46,027 bases of DNA from a virus, in IMG/VR virus record IMGVR_UViG_3300042541_000829, positions 1-46,027 of that record; one strand, written 5' to 3'. The notes under the pieces were generated by a model. That model did not search any database, had not been told where the DNA came from, and saw only the letters and a list, made by a program, of their open reading frames with translations. Of this stretch, positions 16,729 through 24,558 are shown piece after piece (within the stretch, counting starts at the first letter, position 1; each line of letters begins with the position of its first letter). A program made the translations under genes and the position numbers.

Positions 16729-18416
16729 TAGTGTTTACCTACTACAACTTCAATTACACCACTTTCACCTTCAAAGTTTTCTAGAGCTTTACCTACTACG
16801 CTACCAACACGTGGGTTTGCTTCTGCTCTAGCACGACCGTTACCGGCTGATACTAACATATCACCTTTGGTAATAGTTCCTTCAACCTTACATGGGACAC
16901 GACCTAACAATGCTACATCAACTACGTATTCACTAATTAGTGTATTGTTCATCAAATAAGCTGGGTTAGTTGACACTACACCGGCAATACGTGCGCAATG
17001 ATCTACATTACATTGGCTAACTTCATAGTCGCCACCAAAGTGTAATACTGTGCCTGGTTCATACTGACTGTCTGATGTATATCGCTCAGCAACGTCAGCA
17101 TAGCTAGCTGTTGTAGCGCGAGCATGAACTGTGTTAAACACACTAGTTAGGCTACCAATGTTACTTACGTTATTACTTGCTGGGAAAATGTTAGCAGTAA
17201 CTATTAAGCTACCACCGATATTAACATTACCGCCAACACCAAGGCCGCCGCTGTTAGGTATAACAATAGCACCTGTAGTAGTTGATCCAGAAATTACGTT
17301 AGCGTTAGCCCAAATTCTACCTGTTGTACGGATCGTACCAGATGTTTCAATACTAGCAACATTACCCAACGAACCTGTAGAGTTAATAGAGCCACTACCT
17401 GCTTCTAGGTTACCACCAATATATAGTGCTCCGGTGATACCTACGCCACCAGTTACCTGTAAGGCACCCGTTGTTGTTGAACTTGCGGCTTCAGTACTGG
17501 TAGCAAGTAATGTACTTGCGGCTGTGATAGTTGCAGCTTTGAATGGAGCAAAAGAAAAACTTACGTTAGCAGTATCAACAGTTGTACTTGGTGCTAAGGT
17601 TAAGTTTGAAAATACTTTAAACACACCATCCGTCACATCACGGAAAACTCCGTTGTATCTTGTAAGAACCCCATCAAAGTACTCAGCAATGACACCAGTA
17701 TCAGCAGAGTCGCCCGAGTTACCTGTTGCCAAGAACAAGAACGGGTCATTAATAGCTAGTGAATCAGACGCTGTGGTTGTAAACGTACCAGCAACTGTAA
17801 AGTCACCTGTACATTGAATATCACCACCTACGTTTAGGTTTTTAGCTAGTCCCATACCACCACTTACTACTAATCCACCTGTTGATGTGCTAGAACTTTC
17901 TGTGGTGTCTGTTAATCTAACTAATCCACCTGCGTATACGTTACCAGTAGCACCTAAGCCACCGGATACTTGTAAGGCACCCGATGTTGTTGATGTGGTA
18001 TCAGTTGCGGCGTCTATTTGTAGACGCTTAACACCCTGAGTAGCAATAGCTACCTGTGTACCACTTGGCCAATATATACCAGTGTTAGTACCCGATGTGT
18101 AGTAAACTGATGGACTAGCAGCACTACCTGCTGGGAAACTTGTAGCAGTGGTATCTAATGTTTGTAGCGCACCAGCACGATAGATAACTGTAATGTTATT
18201 AGTGCCGCTTGCTGGCGGACTAATAAATGTTAATTCGGTGCCCACCGCAGTAAACAAACTAGGTAATTGTTGTGCGGTACCAATGAATACTTCTAAGTCC
18301 TCTGATCTTGCCACTGCTCGACTAAGGAGGAATTGTACATCACTAGCATTACCACTGAATCTTTCAGAGAATGTAGCAAGGAAGTTGGTTACCGGAGTTA
18401 AGCCGATATACGCCAT
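16728..18416 (-). CDS. tail fibre protein with C-terminal autoproteolytic/chaperone-like domain
   Basis: A 562-residue protein. The N-terminal part is fibre-like (MAYIGLTPVTNFL, ELTFISPPASGTNNITVIY). The middle is a series of beta-helix-like repeats of the type TTGALQVTGGVGITGALYIGG. The C-terminal domain (about 435-562) has ASYADVAERYTSD, GVVSTNPAYLMNN and VVGKALENFEGESG, closely paralogous to the end of the 9198 fibre. This suggests that two fibres share a trimerisation or cleavage module. It overlaps the preceding short gene's region by position only (18416/18418, one base apart). Host-range determination is the likely role. Confidence 0.87.
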   Translation of the reverse strand: MAYIGLTPVTNFLATFSERFSGNASDVQFLLSRAVARSEDLEVFIGTAQQLPSLFTAVGTELTFISPPASGTNNITVIYRAGALQTLDTTATSFPAGSAASPSVYYTSGTNTGIYWPSGTQVAIATQGVKRLQIDAATDTTSTTSGALQVSGGLGATGNVYAGGLVRLTDTTESSSTSTGGLVVSGGMGLAKNLNVGGDIQCTGDFTVAGTFTTTASDSLAINDPFLFLATGNSGDSADTGVIAEYFDGVLTRYNGVFRDVTDGVFKVFSNLTLAPSTTVDTANVSFSFAPFKAATITAASTLLATSTEAASSTTTGALQVTGGVGITGALYIGGNLEAGSGSINSTGSLGNVASIETSGTIRTTGRIWANANVISGSTTTGAIVIPNSGGLGVGGNVNIGGSLIVTANIFPASNNVSNIGSLTSVFNTVHARATTASYADVAERYTSDSQYEPGTVLHFGGDYEVSQCNVDHCARIAGVVSTNPAYLMNNTLISEYVVDVALLGRVPCKVEGTITKGDMLVSAGNGRARAEANPRVGSVVGKALENFEGESGVIEVVVGKH

Positions 18417-18417
18417 G

Positions 18418-18750
18418 TTATGAAATCTCCATGATACTCATTACTACGTCCAATGATGTAGTAACATCACTGATAACTCTCATACTATCACTGGCTTGTA
18501 GTACTACTTTTTGGTCTCCACCAACAATAACTAAAGATCCGCCGCCTGGAATTGGTGCGTCTTTAATTAGATAGTAGTCTAATGAACCGTCATTAATATA
18601 AACGGAACCATTGACTGAAGCACCAGTAACATTACATACTGTTAGTCCTAATACAATAGCTGTATTGCCTGACCCAACTGTATAACTACCAACTGATACC
18701 GCAGTATTGCCTACGTTTCTACTTACTTTTCTTCTAAATGTATTTGCCAT
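18418..18750 (-). CDS. conserved small structural protein
   Basis: This 110-residue protein starts MANTFRRKVSRNVGNTAVSV and continues SYTVGSGNTAIVLGLTVCNVTG, a pattern I recognise from short conserved proteins in T4-like structural regions. It is beta-rich, with a C-terminal SDVTTSLDVVMSIMEIS segment. No enzymatic motif. It is in the late virion string between the 129-residue repeat protein (19152) and the 562-residue fibre. Function is probably an assembly or adaptor subunit, by context. Confidence 0.78.
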   Translation of the reverse strand: MANTFRRKVSRNVGNTAVSVGSYTVGSGNTAIVLGLTVCNVTGASVNGSVYINDGSLDYYLIKDAPIPGGGSLVIVGGDQKVVLQASDSMRVISDVTTSLDVVMSIMEIS

Positions 18751-18762
18751 TTTATTTTCCTA

Positions 18763-19152
18763 TTAACCACCTAATGCTATTGATAATGCTGTAGCATCAT
18801 CTACTGTTGCGGCTATTTTGCCATCAATAGTTACCGATGTCGCAGACATTGTGCCTGTTAAATCTAATCCTGTTGAACTAATGTTTGCTCTGGTTGAGCC
18901 ATCAATTGCTACAACAACAGTGCTGCCCGAGCCAGTGTCATTAATACTAATACTTGAATCGTTTTTAGAGATCTGATCGACACCAAGATCACCTGCGATA
19001 GCGATATTACCAGTGACTGATAAGTCACCAATTACGTCTAATCTACCTGCGATATTAGCACTGCCTGAAGTTGTTAGATTGCCGGATGAGGCTTCGATTG
19101 TTAAGGGGCCTACCGTGAGTCCGTTATGGACTACGAAGTTTGAATTAGCCAT
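18763..19152 (-). CDS. small beta-helical tail-fibre-like protein
   Basis: From ATG at 19152 the product is 129 residues, beginning MANSNFVVHNGLTVGPLTI. It consists mostly of beta-helix-like repeats (GSANIAGRLDVIGDLSV, TGNIAIAGDLGV, IDGKIAATVDD). An in-frame upstream ATG at 19215 would extend through the late-promoter region and the groEL terminator and is rejected. GGGAG lies ten bases before the chosen start. It is the first gene of the late virion transcript (late motif 19188-19194). Likely a fibre shaft or adaptor component. Confidence 0.8.
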   Translation of the reverse strand: MANSNFVVHNGLTVGPLTIEASSGNLTTSGSANIAGRLDVIGDLSVTGNIAIAGDLGVDQISKNDSSISINDTGSGSTVVVAIDGSTRANISSTGLDLTGTMSATSVTIDGKIAATVDDATALSIALGG

Positions 19153-19187
19153 TGTTCCATATCTCCCAAATGTGCTATTGTTTATGT

Positions 19188-19194
19188 TATTTAT
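19188..19194 (-). promoter_or_regulatory. T4-like late promoter motif ATAAATA
   Basis: CATAAATAAC on the minus strand, 35 bases before the ATG at 19152; it would start the virion transcript that ends at the terminator at 11514. Confidence 0.55.
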
Positions 19195-19206
19195 GCTAGC
19201 CAAAAA

Positions 19207-19230
19207 AAATAGCACCCGCAGGTGCTATTT
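19207..19230 (-). terminator. rho-independent terminator of the groESL operon
   Basis: On the minus strand AAATAGCACC-TGCG-GGTGCTATTTTTT, 25 bases after the groEL stop. The poly-T run continues for eight bases. Confidence 0.9.
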
Positions 19231-19255
19231 TAGGAACAATTAACTGTGTAGTTAA

Positions 19256-20872
<1,617 letters not shown>

Positions 20873-21166
20873 TTAGTTCTCCTCAATAACTGCATAAATT
20901 TCTTCTTCTGTTAAGACCAATACTTCTTCACCATTAATCTTAACAATCTGCCCAGCGTGTTTGCCAAATAACACTCGGTCGTTTTCTTTAACTGACATTG
21001 GTACAAGTGTGCCTGCTTCTGTGCGGCGGCCTAGGCCTACAGCTAGAACAACACCTTGGTCTGGCTTTTCTGCAGCATTGTCGGGGATAATAAGACCTGA
21101 GCTTGTTTTTGTATCGGCTTCGATACGTTTAACAACCACACGGTCGTGTAGAGGATTTAATTTCAT
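20873..21166 (-). CDS. groES: co-chaperonin GroES
   Basis: This 97-residue protein matches GroES along its length: [18 protein letters not shown] at the start, the mobile loop [17 protein letters not shown], and [21 protein letters not shown] near the end. GroES caps GroEL. It precedes groEL by three bases, the usual bacterial order, and AAAGGAG is an excellent ribosome site. Many phages carry only a GroES analogue (gp31, CocO) or only a GroEL, so a regular groES-groEL operon is less common. Confidence 0.97.
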   Translation of the reverse strand: MKLNPLHDRVVVKRIEADTKTSSGLIIPDNAAEKPDQGVVLAVGLGRRTEAGTLVPMSVKENDRVLFGKHAGQIVKINGEEVLVLTEEEIYAVIEEN

Positions 21167-21235
21167 TGTTTTACTCCTTTAGTTAAGCAAATAAAATTGT
21201 TCGCTTTCGCCCTTGAATTAGGCACGTAAGCTACT

Positions 21236-21264
21236 AGTATATACTAGAAAAATATTTATGTCAA
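21236..21264 (-). promoter_or_regulatory. sigma-70 early promoter with internal late motif
   Basis: TTGACA at 21264-21259, a 17-base spacer and TATACT at 21241-21236, ahead of groES with a leader of about 60 bases. The spacer itself contains ATAAATA (21253-21259), so early and late recognition could overlap here. Confidence 0.78.
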
Positions 21265-21777
21265 CAGATTTGATAGATAATTTAATAATGATTGTTTTTC
21301 GTTTGTATCATCAATATCGTTAAACATATCGATAATAGTAGCACGTCTCTCTTTGTTAGAGTTAGTGTTGCCCCTATTTTCATTTAATCTGCGGCAACGG
21401 ATACGGAAATTCTGCGGCCTGTTATCTGTCCTTTCGCCGATACTAGCCGGAATAATATGATCTAAATTTGGAACATGTAGATAATCTTTTGTAATTATGT
21501 TCTTACCTCTGCCCCAGTCATAATAATATGTTTGGCTCCCATCAGACCAACTTACCGAATTTTCCCTTTGCGTTTCAATAAACCACTCTGTTTCATCGTT
21601 AGTCCACTTATAATGTTTTTGATAGTATCCGTAAATAGCTATCTTAAATAACACATAAGGATCTGTAAAGTTATCACAAGCAAATCCGTACAAGTGCTCG
21701 TTGTAATAGGTATCGTCATCGTTTCCGGTATGTAATCGTCTGTCTTGTATCTTTTGATTAATTTCGGTATGTACCAT
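21256..21777 (-). CDS. HNH endonuclease
   Basis: A 173-residue protein with an HNH motif near residues 105-138: VPNLDHIIPASIGERTDN, then RPQNFRIRCRRLNENRGN, giving His, Asn-rich and His/Asn positions of the beta-beta-alpha metal fold. The N-terminal 100 residues are aromatic-rich and unassigned. No zinc-finger Cys pairs. It begins two bases after the gene at 21779 and ends within the groES promoter. The sequence looks like a freestanding homing or restriction-type HNH nuclease of phage. Substrate unknown. Confidence 0.8.
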   Translation of the reverse strand: MVHTEINQKIQDRRLHTGNDDDTYYNEHLYGFACDNFTDPYVLFKIAIYGYYQKHYKWTNDETEWFIETQRENSVSWSDGSQTYYYDWGRGKNIITKDYLHVPNLDHIIPASIGERTDNRPQNFRIRCRRLNENRGNTNSNKERRATIIDMFNDIDDTNEKQSLLNYLSNLLT

Positions 21778-21778
21778 A

Positions 21779-22987
21779 TTAGGCCTTAGGCATTACAAAG
21801 AACGATTTGAGTGCGTCTAACACATCTTTACCTTGATAGTTAATCGGAGCCCAAGTTAATTCTGGGCTAGTTATTTTACACAATTTAAGAATTCCTGCGG
21901 CAATTCTACGTGGCTCTGGACAATCCATATACACGTTTGCTCTATTAGAATGGTCTAAGAAATCTTTAAATGCTTTTTTAATATCAAGATGCATACCATT
22001 CTTTCTGCTATCACTATATTTGTATAGTATTGCTTGTTGAACGGCCCAATCTAATTCTGCCGGTGATTCCCAACTACCATTATTAGATTGCTCACGTAAA
22101 AATTCCATTAATCCCCAAGCATTACCGGTGGCAAATGATGATTTAGAAAAAACAGAACATACAATGCTCACCGCACGTTCATAGATATCTGCTCCGTAAG
22201 TATCGTAATAGTTGATCATATTACCAACACCTGTACACTCACGTGGTAGAGTTTCTTCTTGGCCTTTCTCTACAAATCGACTACCGTACCGAGCATGTAT
22301 GTCAAAAATATGTTCACATTTAACATCATCTTCGATAAGATCTGTACGTCCTTCTGCTTTACGCACTTGATTTCTACGTACTTGGATGCGATATTCATCA
22401 AACGGACTAGCCGAAAGTGTGTGCAGATTGTCTGTAGCATATAAGTCTACATCAACACTTTCTAAATCACTTTCTTGCCATTCAATGGGTACTTCTCTAA
22501 TACCCATAATAATACAACCTACTGTACGATGTTGCCCGTTATTTAAGTTAGCTGTACCATCACTTAGTTTACGTGCTAGACCCATGAGTACATGATTTGG
22601 ATCAAATTGGAATAGGATATCGCCTAGTAAGTGACGTAGCCAAATACCACGTTGTACGGAATTATTTTTATATGCCTTACTTACTGAGAAGTAATGATCT
22701 GGATGTCTACACATAGCTCGATTGGCTAATGATGGACACCAATCCAAGTCAATGCCATTTAAAGCCTGTGTTTGCTGTAGTATCCACAAAATTTTATTAG
22801 TAATTTGAAAAAAGCTAGGTCTATCGCCCAAGTCGTCGGTCTCAACATAATCAGGTACATTATTTAAAATAGTCTGCTTTTCTTGAGGAGACAGTGTACT
22901 AATATGTCTACGTTGTGCTTGTGGTCCAAACACTTTAATTAAGTCTTGTCCGTAAATTTCTTTAGGATCTTTATTAGGAAAAGCCAT
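21779..22987 (-). CDS. GQHR-motif (ParB/DGQHR-like) phage protein
   Basis: This 402-residue cytosolic protein has LSDGTANLNNGQHRTVGCI near residues 140-160. The (D/N)GQHR signature is shared by DGQHR-domain proteins and the wider ParB/Srx nuclease superfamily, where the motif lies in a nucleotide-binding pocket. The preceding HHHL-like segment is absent, and the rest (helical, aromatic-rich) has no recognised domain. It may act in DNA modification, partition or nucleotide chemistry. Family evidence is one motif plus fold-level resemblance. AAGGAG precedes ATG, under a promoter at 23023-23050 with a second possible promoter further upstream. Confidence 0.68.
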   Translation of the reverse strand: MAFPNKDPKEIYGQDLIKVFGPQAQRRHISTLSPQEKQTILNNVPDYVETDDLGDRPSFFQITNKILWILQQTQALNGIDLDWCPSLANRAMCRHPDHYFSVSKAYKNNSVQRGIWLRHLLGDILFQFDPNHVLMGLARKLSDGTANLNNGQHRTVGCIIMGIREVPIEWQESDLESVDVDLYATDNLHTLSASPFDEYRIQVRRNQVRKAEGRTDLIEDDVKCEHIFDIHARYGSRFVEKGQEETLPRECTGVGNMINYYDTYGADIYERAVSIVCSVFSKSSFATGNAWGLMEFLREQSNNGSWESPAELDWAVQQAILYKYSDSRKNGMHLDIKKAFKDFLDHSNRANVYMDCPEPRRIAAGILKLCKITSPELTWAPINYQGKDVLDALKSFFVMPKA

Positions 22988-23022
22988 ATTTCTCCTTGGT
23001 TGATAATTAACTTACAAGTGCT

Positions 23023-23050
23023 ATTATACACTCTTTTACTAAAAAGTCAA
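23023..23050 (-). promoter_or_regulatory. sigma-70 early promoter
   Basis: TTGACT at 23050-23045, 16-base spacer, TATAAT at 23028-23023, ahead of the GQHR gene at 22987. Confidence 0.75.
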
Positions 23051-23080
23051 CTAAAATTTGTATGACATATTTTGTTGTTT

Positions 23081-23135
23081 GTGCCACGCAAATATTATAG
23101 CATAGTACTCGTGCCACACAAACAGTCTTGTGTGG
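23081..23135 (-). promoter_or_regulatory. possible second promoter with paired operator-like repeats
   Basis: Between the tmRNA terminator and the early promoter lies a TATAAT (23099-23094, minus). It is flanked by two direct repeats, GTGCCACGCAAA at 23081 and GTGCCACACAAA at 23111, spaced 30 bp start to start (about three helix turns). A perfect 8-bp hairpin (CCACACAA/TTGTGTGG, 23114-23121 and 23128-23135) overlaps the second repeat. This looks like a protein-binding site or regulated promoter, but no -35 consensus is visible. Confidence 0.4.
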
Positions 23136-23163
23136 AATATACTGCTAGAAATACCAGACAAAA

Positions 23164-23185
23164 GAAAGCACCCGAAGGTGCTTTC
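23164..23185 (-). terminator. terminator of the tmRNA transcript
   Basis: Minus strand GAAAGCACC-TTCG-GGTGCTTTC followed by TTTTG, directly after the tmRNA coding piece. Confidence 0.9.
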
Positions 23186-23230
23186 TACTAGTTTTGGTAA
23201 CAAGGTATAGCTACCCCGGACGAGCAGTTT

Positions 23231-23317
23231 TTAGGCTGCTACAGCTTCTGTACCACGAGCGAAGCGGAAGCCACGACCCATAGATACTTTAACTACGTCT
23301 TTTGTATTTGCGTTTGC
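23231..23317 (-). other. tmRNA tag reading frame (28 codons)
   Basis: Read from the likely resume codon GCA at 23317, the tag is ANANTKDVVK, then VSMGRGFRFARG, then TEAVAA. The AVAA end is a typical ClpXP degron. Tags are normally about 10-15 residues, so this one is unusually long and has a basic GRGFRFARG middle. The resume codon is inferred from the GCAAACG context and not proven. Confidence 0.7.
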
Positions 23318-23396
23318 ATTTACGATTTTTGTATTTTACGTGACCCCACGTGTTGCCCTTTATCCTATCTCACGCTGTCGAAACCTGGTCATCCCC

Positions 23397-23454
23397 GGCA
23401 TAAACATACTACGAGATTTTGGCTTCAATTGCCTGGTCGAGTTCAATATGTTTA
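23397..23454 (-). other. tmRNA intervening segment
   Basis: The 58 bases between encoded CCA and the 5' GGGG are flanked by TAAACATA (23454-23447) and TATGTTTA (23408-23401) and would be removed to give two RNA pieces. Confidence 0.8.
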
Positions 23455-23522
23455 TGGTGGAGATGGGCGGAATCGAACCGCCGTCCAACATGCCTTACTT
23501 TAAGAGTTATACAACAATTTCT

Positions 23523-23765
23523 TTAATCAGTTGCCTTTTCCATGTAAGGAAGTTTACCTAACATGTGTAAACGCAACGTCTGATGTTTTTTATCAACCAC
23601 TACTTCTTCTGTTACACTAGCACCTTCAAGAACTTCTTTCTCTTTAACAGGTGCCGCATACGAACGTTTAGCTAGTTGATGTTGATTAACAACATTGCTC
23701 GGTTCATCTGCCTGTGCTACTCCTACTGCTAAAAGTGCTACGAATACTAAACTACGTGCTAACAT
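23523..23765 (-). CDS. small secreted protein preceding tmRNA
   Basis: An 80-residue protein with a clear Sec signal peptide (MLARSLVFVALLAVGVAQA, cut before DEPS). The mature part is about 60 residues, Lys/Glu/Val-rich, with no cysteine and no known family. GAGGAGAAA is the ribosome site. The leader contains a long hairpin (CCTCTTCC... /GTGTATA with TATACAC near 23774-23808) that would pair with the GAGG of the ribosome site, so translation may be structure-controlled. It ends two bases before the acceptor piece of tmRNA, so both may share one transcript. The mature peptide probably works in the periplasm; its role is unknown. Confidence 0.7.
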   Translation of the reverse strand: MLARSLVFVALLAVGVAQADEPSNVVNQHQLAKRSYAAPVKEKEVLEGASVTEEVVVDKKHQTLRLHMLGKLPYMEKATD

Positions 23766-23773
23766 TTCACTTT

Positions 23774-23808
23774 CTCCTCTGTGTATACTATTAATTATAC
23801 ACGGAAGA
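23774..23808 (-). promoter_or_regulatory. leader hairpin covering the ribosome site of the secreted peptide gene
   Basis: GTGTATA and TATACAC form a 7-bp stem with loop ATTAATAG, extended by CCTC/GAGG; the GAGG is the ribosome site of the gene starting at 23765. The same sequence contains TATAAT (23799-23794), but without a good -35 box, so a promoter here is possible only in a weak or activated form. Confidence 0.4.
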
Positions 23809-23840
23809 GGCCGAAAATCGTGTGCTAGTTAACAGACCTC

Positions 23841-23864
23841 AGTATATGCTACCCAGCATATACT
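23841..23864. repeat. perfect 10-bp hairpin
   Basis: AGTATATGCT (23841-23850) and AGCATATACT (23855-23864) are exact reverse complements around a 4-base loop. There is no T-run on either side, so it is not a standard terminator. It may be an RNA processing or stability element. Confidence 0.6.
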
Positions 23865-23876
23865 AGATAGCATACT

Positions 23877-23957
23877 TTAATACTTTGCCATCCAGTAACC
23901 TTCGTAGTAAACTTCTACTTCTCCAGTTACCGGGTTTAATCTTAACTCACCATTCAT
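23877..23957 (-). CDS. 26-residue microprotein (tentative)
   Basis: A frame from ATG at 23957 encodes MNGELRLNPVTGEVEVYYEG plus WMAKY. The pattern resembles the short GELRLNP..GEVE hairpins in phage tail proteins. A late motif (23963-23969) lies five bases before ATG and no ribosome site is visible, so the mRNA might be leaderless. Length and missing ribosome site keep confidence low. Confidence 0.35.
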   Translation of the reverse strand: MNGELRLNPVTGEVEVYYEGYWMAKY

Positions 23958-23962
23958 GTGAG

Positions 23963-23969
23963 TATTTAT
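23963..23969 (-). promoter_or_regulatory. T4-like late promoter motif ATAAATA
   Basis: CATAAATAC between the gene ending at 23979 and the possible microprotein at 23957; it could also start the transcript for the secreted peptide and tmRNA. Confidence 0.45.
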
Positions 23970-23978
23970 GATTTACTA

Positions 23979-24287
23979 CTAGGCTGGCACAGCTTCAGCA
24001 CGTGCCTTTAAACTTTCCAAACTGATTGCTGGCTTAGAAACTTTAACAGTATTACTGCCGTTATATTTTTCATCTGCGGTGTCGATAGCCACTTTGAATT
24101 GACTATACAATTCTGTGGTCATTAGATACTTGACACAATCTTGTTTAGACAATGCGTTTGGAAGTTCGATAAGTTCAATGTCTTGATGCCCATCCTTAAC
24201 CAAGATTTTAACACGGCTAACCAAATCATTAGCAAAACGAACTTTAGTTTGACCTTTAATAGTTGAAATACCAGTTACTGTAAACAT
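23979..24287 (-). CDS. phage protein of unknown function
   Basis: A 102-residue soluble protein: beta-rich N-terminus (MFTVTGISTIKGQTKVRFAN, then LVSRVKILVKDGHQ), a helical segment with YLMTTELYSQFKVAIDTAD, and an Ala-rich tail. No motif or family is recognised; the tail (LESLKARAEAVPA) is helical. ATG overlaps the preceding stop by one base, so it is coupled to the 69-residue gene upstream, in a short early operon driven by the promoter at 24506-24534. Confidence 0.72.
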   Translation of the reverse strand: MFTVTGISTIKGQTKVRFANDLVSRVKILVKDGHQDIELIELPNALSKQDCVKYLMTTELYSQFKVAIDTADEKYNGSNTVKVSKPAISLESLKARAEAVPA

Positions 24288-24496
24288 TAATAATTCCCTT
24301 CTTGTTGTTGACGATCTTGAATTACAAAACTTTGGATATCACCAAAGTTTGTGCCCATTTCAAACATATACTCCCAAAACTCTTGCTTAACGGCAGTAGT
24401 TTGAAATTCTATATCCACAAACACCAGTTTAAGTGCCTGCGGAGTGATGTTCCCACCACAAATTCTTGTTAATTCTGAATACTCTTTAATTTTCAT
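24287..24496 (-). CDS. small phage protein, probably from a leaderless early mRNA
   Basis: From ATG at 24496 the product is 69 residues, starting MKIKEYSELTRICGG, then helices with FWEYMFEMGTNFGDIQ. An in-frame ATG at 24514 is excluded because it lies inside the promoter (-10 at 24506-24511). The chosen ATG is about 10 bases from the -10 box, so the transcript would start at or within a few bases of it. No ribosome site is possible. Function unknown. Confidence 0.68.
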   Translation of the reverse strand: MKIKEYSELTRICGGNITPQALKLVFVDIEFQTTAVKQEFWEYMFEMGTNFGDIQSFVIQDRQQQEGNY

Positions 24497-24505
24497 AATA
24501 CAAGT

Positions 24506-24534
24506 ATTATACACTCAAAAAACCAAACTGTCAA
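24506..24534 (-). promoter_or_regulatory. sigma-70 early promoter (perfect consensus)
   Basis: TTGACA at 24534-24529, 17-base spacer, TATAAT at 24511-24506. It fixes the downstream start at 24496 rather than 24514. Confidence 0.85.
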
Positions 24535-24558
24535 CCGAAATCTACCATAAGTATTCAT

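Larger units (their letters stand above)
23186..23520 (-). ncRNA. ssrA: circularly permuted (two-piece) tmRNA
   Basis: On the minus strand the 3' half comes first. A T arm with stem GGCGG/CCGCC and loop TTCGATT is followed by CATCTCC-A-CCA ending at 23455. After a 58-base intervening segment (23454-23397), the 5' half starts at 23396 with GGGGATGACCAGGTTTCGAC. GGGGATG pairs with CATCTCC to give a 7-bp acceptor stem. The intervening segment is bordered by an inverted repeat, TAAACATA/TATGTTTA, extending the stem as in other permuted precursors. The tag frame runs from GCA at 23317 to TAA at 23231: 28 codons, starting Ala-Asn-Ala-Asn and ending Glu-Ala-Val-Ala-Ala. The stop sits in an AGCAG/CTGCT hairpin loop as usual. 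The 5' end of the acceptor piece (near 23520) is approximate. tmRNA rescues stalled ribosomes and tags products for ClpXP. Confidence 0.92.

Noticed and set aside
18418-19215. N-terminal extension of the 129-residue fibre-like protein
   Set aside because: The extra residues come from the late motif and groEL terminator region; the GGGAG site supports ATG 19152.
23455-23495. tRNA gene 3' half
   Set aside because: The T arm and CCA are tRNA-like, but no D or anticodon arm precedes them; the matching 5' acceptor strand lies downstream, as in a permuted tmRNA.
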